Below, one piece after another: positions 23,241 through 34,800 of a DNA stretch of 64,000 nucleotides. The notes under the pieces are model-generated. The model made no database searches, was not told where the DNA came from, and was given only the letters and a program-made list of their open reading frames with translations. Each line of letters begins with the position of its first letter. The first letter of the stretch is position 1. Origin of the DNA: Mesocentrotus franciscanus (taxonomy: Eukaryota; Echinodermata; Echinoidea; Camarodonta; Strongylocentrotidae); the NCBI GenBank assembly GCA_037976565.1, contig CP137675.1, positions 21,416,446 to 21,480,445 of the forward strand, in the 5' to 3' direction. A program made the position numbers and the translations under genes.

Positions 23241-25502
23241 AATTTCATATTGTAGTGCGTTGGATTAAGCACACAGACTTTCAGAGAAAGTGATTTCATA
23301 GTTAATAGTTATTTCACTAATTATAATAATACTATAATACGATAATAGATGTTTTTAAGGTCTCTTGATAATGTATTGATGGCTGTAATATGTAAAAAGA
23401 AATGAGATTCACAAAAACGAATGTTTAATGTTCAACGAGGTCCTGTAAAATATGTAAAAATGTTCAGTATGCAAAATGTATAAATTCTTGAAAACATATT
23501 AGTTATCAACTGATCAAACATTCATTTGGGCATAAGGGACAATCCCTCATTTCATTAAACGTAATTTGATTGCACACTCCATTAAGCTATCAAACGATTC
23601 AATTAACATTTATATAAGATGCAGGCGTCAGAGCATCCCCGCATTATATTTATATAATCTATCTTTATCAATTCTGCCCCGATACTATCTAATATCTTGT
23701 TTAAATATATATGATATGAGCGAGAAAGAAATATTTTCCAGCATATCTTATTTCACTTTAAAATTTTAGAAATACAAACCAATAACGACTTTGTGTCATT
23801 TGTTACAAAATAGAAAATATTTGAATGTACAACTATAGTGTATAGGTTGTCACAACTTGAATGCGGGGTTGACATCTTAAAGCGATCCATATCACGTAAT
23901 ATATTAATATAAGGTGCTATATGAATAAGTTAAAGCTAATCTTGAGCTCTGGTATGGGAATCGTGTTTCGAGAGAACTTGGCTATCATAACATGATGAAG
24001 TGGATTCTGATCAAATGAATAGTCGAGAGAGAACATGTGACTAGGCAATAATTTTTTCCTTACACGTAACCAGTCATAAGAAAGTGCTAATGAGGGTTAT
24101 AAAGATGGCTGATTGATCGCCACGATCTAAATTTGTCAGTCGACTTTAGATCTATGGACTTTGGGATGAGGCTGATAAACCCAAATGACAATGAACCTCA
24201 TCAAAAATTCATAAAAACAAATAATAGACATCATTATATTCGGGTATTAATATAATTATCGCCGCTTGTCACCCTGGAAACAGCCCAAACAGCCTTTGTT
24301 ATCGACACCTCGAATGACGGGCTTTTATCTTCCCAGACATGAACAGAAGTATGTGAATAGATGTGTTAGTTTTTGCTAATCGTAATTCGCAAATTGAACG
24401 AAAAACGTTATGTATAACTCCAGTAATCATCTATTCTGTACACTATGGGGTGCTTTTACAAATGTCCCTCCTCCTTGTTTATTTGCTTTCCTAAGGCATT
24501 CAACTTCCTTAATGTTTTATATAAATCCTAACCCAGTTAAGTTTATTATCACATTCTGACTTGAATGGTAATGTTTCTGAAGTGAATTAATTAGGATGTA
24601 TGATAAGTCATATTAATGACAATTCGATCATCATTATTATTCCTCAGAAGTTCTCAAGAATGTAATGATTGTATTACTTATCTTTGTCTGCATTTAATTG
24701 ACAGAGATGGAACACTGTCAGGGAGACGGCAATCATTAAAGATAGACTCGTTAGGGAGTGCGGCTTTTTATGGTTTCTGTTTCGTAAATGATTTAGATTT
24801 AATTTGCATTCCTATAAACCGTTCAGGGGATAGGTATCAGTTATCAGTGCCATTGCGCATAGCCATTTATAAGTAAGATGCAATGTGTTCATGTGGGTAT
24901 TTTGTGCGAGTGAGTTGCTTGTATGTGTACGTGTGCGTGCGTGTGTGCGTGTTTGTGCGTGAGTGTGTGTGTGCGCGTGAAAATGTTTTGCTTTCTTGGT
25001 TATGCGCAGTGACATGGACGGTGACGCTTTCATTCTGATTGGGACGGGGGGGGGGGTGGCTTGATTGTTCAAACATGATTATATACATTGTGTATATATG
25101 CTTTTTTACTTGCAAAACTCTCATTGATATTTTTGCTTCTCTCCCTGAAGGTATTGCATATCTGCAATAATTAATATGTTTGTTTGTGTGAATGTGTGGT
25201 ATTTTGTTTATATCATGTTAACTCTAATTTTGTAACTTTGACTTTTATTACTTGTGCTTTTGATATTTTAGTGAATAAAGAACATTAAATATATCATTAT
25301 CAAGTATCTGGCGCACCTACGCCTGAGAGGGGACGACGAACTGAAGCCATGTAACCCCAGTGTCTCTGAGGGTAAAAATAACTGGGACGTGCTGGTGTTT
25401 CCCATTACTCTATTACGAGGAGTGCAGTTGGTTTTTTACAATCATTGAGGTTGAATTCATCCATGTATTAAATACATTAGTTTTTATCGTTTATATTGTG
25501 AA

Positions 25503-25650
25503 GGTGTCGTGGTCTAGTGGATATGCCACCGGACAGTGGATCATATGGTTCGCGTTCGAATCCCGCCAGGATACTAATGTCCTTTGGCAAGAAATAATCT
25601 ACATCTGCCACACTTGACCTAGGTGATGTAAATGGGTACCTGGCAGCGAT
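25503..25650 (+). mobile_element. tRNA-derived SINE at the A/B duplication junction
   Basis: A box TGGTCTAGTGG and B box GCGTTCGAATCCCGC, then TAATGTCCTTTGGCAAGAA. It corresponds to the SINE at 46252 but changes, after GGGTACC, into sequence homologous to 48800 onward. Confidence 0.65.
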
Positions 25651-26590
25651 AGGCGATAAGCGATAGGCGGATAACCGATTACTAGTTAAACAGATGCAGC
25701 CCCTTTTCAGACAAAAATATTACAAAAGAGGGCCGGCAGTCACTCCCTCCCTTTTCGGAGCAACAACGACAACAACATCAACAAAAAGTTAAAAACAATA
25801 ACGATAATAACAATAACTTCAACAACATCAATGACAACAATGATAGTAACAAAGAAAATAATATTGACATTTTGGTATTCGTTTAAATTATGACAAATTC
25901 TAAAATATGTTTTAGGGAAAACCTATAAATACGTGCAATAGAAAACAACTAAGTATACAGCGTTGTAGCTTTTTATGATTATTGTGTGACTCATGAATCT
26001 GATAAATTTTGGAAATGAAATCATATAACACATTTCAAAATGATGTGGCAAAAAGCTATATGTAGACATAAAACATAATTAACCGAGTGTGCAGGGCTGT
26101 AGCCCTTTTCTGAGTATATATGACAAAGGAAGCTGAGAGATATTGATGGTTAAATTAGGAAATAAACATCTGGCTAAATATTATGATATAATTGTTTGTT
26201 TGTCTGTTTGATTTAATTTCTGCATTTTTCAACATAATAAAAACCTAAACAAAAGTCAAAATACATATATTATCATGCCAAAATACAGATCAATTGAGTA
26301 TTTATACTAAACAAACAAAACATAGTTGACAAATCATTTCAAAATTGAAAAATGCAGGAGACCGCCATCTTAAGCTGGAGCTTGAACACGATAGCAGCCT
26401 CAGAAAAGGAATTCGAAATAGCTGAATGAAACTTAACTATCAAAACGTAAATGTATTGAATAATTTTCATAGATGTTGCAAAGATGCGACAAAACATGGT
26501 TTGTGGGCTATCATTGAGATATTAGTTCATTAACCGAATTTTGGCTTTACTTTTGACAATGATGCTGGTCCATCTCCATTTACAGGATTA

Positions 26591-27361
26591 TTTTTTTTTA
26601 ATCCATATTTTTCCCTCCACAGGAATTTTATTGAATTTCATTCGCAACAAATTAACAAACATATATTCAAGGTAATTTACATTTATAATATAAATAAAAT
26701 TGACTACTCAAGGTACAAATATTTGTTGAATTGTTGAGTTAACAGAAGACAAACATATTTTCAATATTGTATTTCTGATGTTCATGGAAAAAAAATGGAA
26801 AAACAGTACAAAAGACACACATTATCGTTTGATTATTGGGCTATACAATTACATTGTTGTGACCACTGTTAATGATTTGGAAAACATATCTCAAATTGGC
26901 AGCACCATAAAGATGATGCACAATAATCCAGTTCGGAGTTATAGTATGTGCATGACCAGATCAAGATCGACTGTACCAAATTGTGAGGTCAACCGAGTTC
27001 AGGCTCCCCGTCACTGCCAATGGCACCCAATCACCCGCCCAGGGACAACAATGCCACACACCCTCTCACCAGCACAATAGTTACTGCTACGTCAGACAAG
27101 CCCCACCATGGCACCGATAAAAGGCCGCATGGCACCACCGTCTCGAAACATGCGACCGAGCGCCCCTAGCCATGACAAGGAGTCTAAAAGTGTTCATGAA
27201 AGTTAGGTGACTACCACAACAGTGCATTCTGTGATATACAGGTGTTTTTTTCTTTCAAAAGGGAAACAAAATTTATTCATGGAGCTCTCCATCACTGCAC
27301 CTTGAGAGTAGTTACTGTCAAACGCACAGCACAGTATTGCACTGTACACAGTACAGAGCAG
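26591..27361 (-). mobile_element. Retroelement insertion (771 bp) with 12-bp TSD, 3' flank of B
   Basis: Flanked by the perfect direct repeat TTTACAGGATTA (26579-26590 and 27362-27373). On the minus strand it ends with an AATAAA-bearing region and an A-run at the left edge, as expected of a LINE-type insertion. The family was not recognised. Most of it is also present downstream of C (about 49728-50330), where the right end is lost; A lacks it. Confidence 0.7.
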
Positions 27362-27676
27362 TTTACAGGATTATACCAGATCTCGATGACTACGTGATCG
27401 ATACTCTGTAGCTACCAACAAAACCAAATTTTCTCATTTCTTGAATTCTCTAGAAGTGAAATTCAAAACTTTTGAACGTTGTTTGTCACATTGACCAGAT
27501 AATCTAGTATTGGACCACATTGATTCCATGTCATAATATTTATTTTACACGAAGATGAAACAAAAGCAAAGCAAACATAAGAGATAAATTACTTCATAAT
27601 TTTTAGCAGTCGATTATATATTCTGCTTATATTCATTATTTTTCTACTTAATCATACATAAAGTGTTGGCATTTTG

Positions 27677-27682
27677 TTTATT
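27677..27682 (-). promoter_or_regulatory. Candidate poly(A) signal of copy B
   Basis: AATAAA on the minus strand about 283 bp past the stop, in the same local context as in copies A and C. Confidence 0.35.
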
Positions 27683-27964
27683 TACCTTTTTGGAGGAGGG
27701 TCCTCAATACATGATTCTCAATTCCAAGGTGATCAAGAAAACTTATATATTTTTTTAGCGTGCAACTAAATATTTTCAATACTGATTAAATATTTATATG
27801 CCACACGACACCTAAACTTAACGTGAATTGGAACAATATATTCTAGAGAACTTCCATTAACCGGGTGATATACAATTCCCTATTACATAAAGATGAAGAA
27901 AAAAATGTTTGCTTTAGTAGCTCCACAATAATCTGCGCAATCCGACGAAGGAAAAACTTGTAAA

Positions 27965-28818
27965 TCAAGCTGTAGAGAAAGTAGGATTATCATAGGTAGG
28001 ATTCTGTTGTACTATCTCTGTATCAGGAAGCCCTTGCTGTGGCCATGCTGATTCAGGCGGTGTGATAGGCTTCACTTGGACGAGGTTGTGCTTCAGATAG
28101 TAGATGTACATCAAACTGACACATGACACGATGCTTACTGCGCCTAATGCACAAGACAAGCCAATGATTAGGGCCTGGTCTTCTCGTCCAGTTGGTTCCT
28201 TGGATTCTGTGGTCTCAGGATTCTGTTGAAGTGTCGTTGAAAGTCGTTCTGATGGTATAGGTTCCTCGGCTTCTGTGGTCTCTGGGTTTTGTTGAAGTGT
28301 TGTTGAAGATGGTGTAGGTTCCTCGGCTTCTTTGGTCTCTGGGTTCTGTTGAAGTGTTGTTGAAGATGGTGTAGGTTGCTTGCCTTCTGTGGTCTCTGGT
28401 CTCTGTGGATTTGTCGCTGTGACTTCCGATGTAGCTTCCGTGGTTCCTAGAGTATCGTGGTTGGTAGTCCGTTCTGTCTGGTCTAAGACAGTACTAATCT
28501 CTGTCACTGCATCAGTAGCAAGCATGGTAGGGTCCACTGTGGGAGTTACAGCCAATGGTATGAAACGAATCGACAAGGACGCAATGTTGGACAACTGTCC
28601 TCCGTTCCCAGCCTCATCCCAAGCCCGAATAGCAAAGTAATAGACGATATCTTCCCCCTTCTCTGGGAGGGTGATAGTGACACTCTCAATAACTCCTGAT
28701 GGATTGATATGGGATAGGTTCCCATATACCAGTTGATCCTGAGTGACCCTGTTACTGTTGTCGAAGTTGTCCCGTACCTCAGAGAAGTTGGTGGAATAGC
28801 GGAGTTCGTAACTGTAGG
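27965..28818 (-). other. Copy B last exon: stalk of about 117 residues, TM helix, NPTY tail
   Basis: Same plan as copy A, but the stalk is about half as long. It has four imperfect repeats with the core TTLQQNPETTEAEEPTPSS (DNA about 28195-28420), differing from A's repeat in wording and period (about 19 residues). The TM segment is ALIIGLSCALGAVSIVSCVS and the tail ends QQNPTYDNPTFSTA. Confidence 0.83.
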
Positions 28819-31800
28819 CTTTGGAGAAGAAATTAAAATAAATGCAGGAAAAAATATTTAAAAAATGACTAAATAATCATGACTATGAGCACATGTAGGT
28901 ATAATGAAAATTAAAATGAATCACCAATAAATAAGTTAACTGGAAAGTAGTTTTAAAGATGAGATGAGATGAGATGAAAGTAAATGAACTGGGTATGCTG
29001 CTGTGTGGCTAAATCTGAAGTAGATTTCAAAGTGTGTTTTCTTCTGTTCACCTTTCCACCTTACTTGCAACAGTCACGTTTGAATTTGATGGTGTAAATT
29101 CACATGCGAAGTACTACAACTGGAATTAGGCAAGAAATGTTACATTTTAAAGAAAGTGAAGATTAGTTTACCTGTTCCTTGGTCCATGTCATCTCCTACA
29201 GCAGTCCAGCTGAGGGTCACCGTGCTGTTGTCATAGGAGAAAGAGGTGTAGACCAGGTCCTGGATACGAGAAGGTGGTAGGGTATCAGGAGCGTTGGGAG
29301 TATAGCTCTCGACTTTGAAGACTCCTCCCGATGCTGTGCGCATGAAAGATGGCTCTGCTACGGTCTCGACCTCAACTGGGGCCGATCGTCTGCCTGGATT
29401 AACATATGTGAGGGAGGACATTAGTATGCAAAAATTAATATAAATGAAATTATTTCTTTCAATATTTCTCTCCTCTCAAACGGCAATATTACTTTCCATC
29501 ACGTGTGCCACTAAAACTAAATGAATCTGTCTGCAGTTATTAGTAGTTTGACATTTTCGAGCCAGATGGTATGAAAGAGTAGATTTCTAAAATGAATCAT
29601 TTTACCTTATTTGTGTTCATAAGTTCGTGATACATTTATTGAAGAAAGAGAGGAGAGAAAAATTCATTTTCCCCTCTAAATGACATGAAGTTATGAAACG
29701 ATGACACCCTCTGAAAATCGAATGCCGTTCTTTGCTAATATATGAAGGAGCCCAATCGGAGAACGGTATTTTATTTTAATATTACGCAAAGCTATACTAT
29801 ATTGATAGAAAACCGAATATGACACATTCGTTAGGAAAATTGGGGCATCTAAACTCACAATGCACAAACAGGCACATTCTTTTATAAAAATGATAAGGAA
29901 ATGTTATTTATTATTTCCTAAAAATTGTTTTTGTTAAGTAAGGAATTCCTTGGTCTAATAATTTAACACTAGCCATGTGCTATCTCTATGTCTCCTTTTC
30001 AAATGCCCCCCAAATGTCGTATTCTTATATTCTTTACGTTTTACTTTATGAAGCCTTTCCTTTCATTGAGAGAAAAACAAACATTGAGTGCATGGAAGTA
30101 TTCGACTCACTTCTTCGCTTTTCTGCGACTTCGATTACGTCTTCATAGCCGAGGACATTGACCTTGACGTTATATCTGCCATTAGAAGCGAAATTTAGAA
30201 AGAACCCTGAATATGTTCCATCATCTTTGAATAAGTCTGAACCTATTGGATGCATAGAGAAGAAGAAGAAAAAGAAGAAGAAGGAGAAGAAGAAGGAGAA
30301 GTAGAAGAAGGAGAAGAAGAAGAAGGAGAAGGAGGGGAAGAAGGAGAAGAAGGAGGAGGAGGAGGAGGAGAAGAAGAAGAAGGTGAATAAATTACGAAAG
30401 AAGTCGATATAATTCTTGTGGCGACCAAACTATACGTATGGGAGCTGCCCCCCAACAAAAAACCAACAATAATAGGGGCTTGTTTGTGCGCCCCTCTCGA
30501 TCTGCCACTGAAATATATATTAAACTTAATTAATTCAGTGTACTAACTACTGTATGCTATATATCACAATGTCTCTTTGCGCTCCAAGAATAAGAATAAG
30601 AAGAAAATAAAACAAATATTAGTAAGATGATAATAGGTACAATTCTTTCCATTTACGATCAAATATTTCAGCTTTGCTGTGTTTGTTTAAATATATGGGT
30701 GAAGGAATTAATTCAATTATATTTTCATGAACTCTGAATCCATCATCCATTCGCTTTTCCCAGATTACTGAGTGGTACATAAAATGAAATTTCAAGCACA
30801 AAAATGGAAGAAATTAATATCTGGAATCAAATTAAGTTCCCGACTGTAGCCACTTCGTCCACACTGATTTCGAAAGATCATTAATATGTGATTGGAATGT
30901 GGGTTCAATATAGTGAGTTAAGTGGGTTAGTGAGTTAAGTAATCAGTCATATTAATGGCACAATAAAAAAGATACGATGTTTCACCTGATCCGTTATCAA
31001 GCAGTGTCATCGTGGTCGTGGAGGAAGAGGCGTCTGAAATGATAGCTGTGACGTCAGCATTGAGAACATGTTGGTAATCTTGCTGAACCTGAGTATAGAT
31101 AGCTAGTGCCGGAGTTTGAGAAAAGTCCACTTCCTGTAAAACCAATCATCAACATTAAATTAAAAATATCACAGAATGAATAAAAGGGAGAACGCTTGAA
31201 ATAACACTATCAAACAAATGTTTAAGGACTTTTCTAAGTGGGGAAAATATCAAAACCAATATGATATCATTATAAAACTAAAAAGAAGTATCAAAAGATT
31301 AATGATATTTTTTTAAATACATGAATATGCTTAGGAAGCTCAAGAGATCAAATCACTATAAATGTATTACAAAATACATACGGGATTCTCACACTTATAT
31401 TTCCATGTCCTCCCTGTAAAAACAACAAGAACAAAATCCTAACTAATGGTTGGTAGAATGACATTACTCAGGGCCTTGGACATAATATTATCAAAACAAT
31501 GAGCATTTCTGTTTGCAAGGAGGGGATGAGTACGTAGAATCCTTACATTACTAATTGTGAATTGGTATACTTAGTTAACCGGTACATTTATGAATAAATT
31601 GTGTTTAAAACAAAATTATAACACGATGGCAAAGACTTTAAGAAACCAACCTAAGGCGATTTCAACATCCCTGTCGGTCACTTTTGTACGAACATTATAA
31701 TGACATGTTACGTAATCCGAAAATGATTTCTATGATTATTGAATACAACCGTGTATAGAAATTGTCCCGAAGTTGATTTCTTGAAAGATGTTTCGATCAT

Positions 31801-34800
31801 TTTATTTAGTAATAAACCTGGACAAAGGCTTGTAAACTTACCCGTGATCCTAGTAGAACAGTGACTGTGACTGGCTTGTATTCCTCCGTACTTGGTTTAG
31901 ATGTTACTGCAACACTAGCGTACTCGGTAGCTACTTCGGTGTTGTATATTGTAACATTCCATCTACCAGGCTTTAGAAATGAATATAAATACATTAATAT
32001 TTATTTCCGAAGGATGGTCCAAGACACCCAACCTAAAATTCATTATCAAGGGAACGTATGAACATCGAAAATATAATCATGGAAACAAAATGAACATGTT
32101 CAGCATAGACCGTGTCTAGCAGATAGATGACACGACGCAAAATTACTCCAAAGTAATTCTGGTCAGTAAAATATTCAAGAAATCAAAGAAAACAATGAGC
32201 AGCACAAGGATACAGAATCCTCTTAAAACATCGCGTTTCATTTTACTTCAAACCTTTGATTGTGTTTTCAAACCATTTCTGGAGAGATTGAATGACACGA
32301 GACGATATTAAATTGTAATAGAAAGTACCTCTACTTCCATCTTCACTGCAATAATGGTAAGATTTTCGAATAATAATTGGTGAGTACCAAAACCAAACGA
32401 AAATAAACAAAGAGTTCACCTGCGCTAGCGGTAGGTTGACCGTTATAATCTTCGTGTTGTTATCAATATTATAACGTTGATCATAATTATCAACGCGAGT
32501 ACCGTCTGGTCCAGTGACTACGACCGATATCAACGAACTCGTCGTCCATAGCACAGTGATCACCGTCTCGTTACCCAATGCGGCATCGATGATTACTGGA
32601 ACGACCTCAAGACCAGGATATCTTTCGATGACGATCTCGGAACTGTAGATCTTTGAATAAAAAATCAAAATCTATCATTAATCCTGAATGAATGTGGATC
32701 AAATGATAAGTCAAAATTTTTGTCAGGTTATCAACATGTTTCTATTTCTATAGTACATTACGATTGATTAATTACGCTTTTCTTTCGTACGTGTGTCAAT
32801 ATTTACAAAAAAAATAAACTATTTAAAAAAAAGTGATACTCATATATCGTACTATGTATGTATACCTGCATGTTACAAAATGATTATTGTAAAGAAAAAC
32901 AAACAAAAAATGAATAGTAACCTGCAGTCAATGGAACGAATAATGACAACTATTAGTCACACAATCCTAACGAGAAATGATTCTTCCCTTTCTATTGTAT
33001 CTGGGATTGGTGACATAAAAACTCTTTAGCATCCTGAACGAATGATATTGTACCATACTTCGATTTATGGCTGATTTATAAACATTTATTTTTGTAATGC
33101 ACTATATTTTGTTATAAAATTAAGTCAATCATCTTCACTTGTCTCCATAACTCTTTTCTCGTGTACGAAATTTTGAAGCTATAAAGGTTATAAAGAACAA
33201 ACATGTTCTGTATTGCTCTTTGGTTAACCTTTTGGTCCCTTTCTTTTGTTTTGTTTAGTATTATTTTTTACATCATGTTCTATAGAGAATGCAGCTGATA
33301 ACCTTGATATTAAGTTGCTTTTGATAGAAGCAAGAAAATGAATCAATTAGGCGAGTAAAAGTTTGAGCAAAATCCGCTTAAGAGTAAGAAAGTTATGAAT
33401 TTTTGAAGTTGCCAGCTCCCCTCTCATTTGCTCTGTACTAACAATTCAGCAAATTTAATTTTAGCCCTAGCTTAAGGAAAATTTTCAAATCTATTCTATT
33501 CAATAACTAAGAACATGAAAGATGAACAAAAGCAAATCGGAGGGGAGCTTGCGAGATACGTCACAGAGTTTCATGATCGCAACTTCAAACACTCATAACG
33601 GATTTTGCTTAAAATTTCACTGACCCGTTCCTCAAACTTTCACTGACCCGTTCCTCTCATTTTTCTGCTTTTATTAAAACAAACTTACTATCAGGGTGTG
33701 CTTTCCCTTTGACATACGTTGGCACTTGCTCCCCACCCCTCCTCTGCATAACAACTGGCGGCCGTTGCCCAAATATACCTGTATGGGAACAGTCCCTACG
33801 CCGATACCAGGTCTCTCTGTTATAGTGCTCTGGAAAGCCTGGATGAGACATGTCCCAGTTCCTGTATCAGAACAGAAGGTGGATATACCAGAAGTCATGG
33901 TGGAAAGATCTTCCATCTGCTGGTCAGCAGAATTGCTTATGGTGATGGTGTCAATTATGACTCCCGAGTTCTCAATGTCGTCATACGTGTCACTGATGTA
34001 TGGACTTTTAGTCTCTCCGCCATCACTGAGGAGTACGATGTATCCACCTTGCGCGTATGATCCCAGTACCTACAAAGAATAACTTGATTGTTTCAGTTTC
34101 ATGAATTTATTGTATGTTTCATTATGTAAACGTATCTTTAAAAAACACTATTTTAATGCAAAAGCCTAACATAAGTTCATGTCAAGGAATTTGGCCATTA
34201 TGTAGTTGGATCAAGCACTGAAAGAGGTTTAAGCTTGTAGAGTTCTGCGGTAGAAAACATATTGTCATAACCAGGGGCGGATCCAGCCGGCGGCAAGGGA
34301 GGGGGCCTAAAAAGGGGCCCACTTCGTGCGAAAATTTGAAAATCGTGCCGGTCGATTTTTCGCTCAGTGGGGGTAGTGAGCAAAAAAAAATTTTGGCACC
34401 ACCACCTCCCCCCTTGGGCACCAGGGGTAGTGAGCACAATTTTTTTTTTTTGGCACCCGAATTTTTTTTTTCCCTACGGGAAGGGTTATTTTTTTTCACC
34501 GCCACCCCCCCCTTGGGCGCCAGGAGGGCCCAACTTCTTTTTTCAAAAAGGGTGTTTTTACCCGTTTTTTTCTAGGGAGGGGCACGGGCCCCCCCCCCTG
34601 GATCCGCCACTGGTCATAACCAACACATGGTTTAACCATCGCAAACAACAGCTCTACCACATGGAAGCAACCATGAGATGTATGTAGATTCCAGCTTGAA
34701 TACATATTCATGAGGAAAAGTTACAGAGGAAGAGCGAAGAACTCAAGAGCCTTTCCAGGAGCAAATATTGGTTCTAGTCACTCCTAGCCATCATGGATGC

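Larger units (their letters stand above)
22800..25660. other. Upstream flank of copy A, to the duplication junction
   Basis: Homologous to 42083-46395 upstream of B. It holds a GAA-rich tract (about 23075-23240), a (GT)n run (about 24915-24980) and a SINE head at 25503. No exon was recognised. Confidence 0.6.

Noticed and set aside
25503..25580. tRNA gene suggested by A-box and B-box matches
   Set aside because: The matches are followed by a shared SINE body, recur at 16855, 40235, 44293, 46252 and 62790, and the tRNA fold is incomplete.
26778..27080. 100-codon plus-strand frame, also seen at 49916-50257
   Set aside because: It lies inside a retroelement bounded by a 12-bp target duplication whose poly(A) end is on the other strand. 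The B and C versions diverge by an indel.
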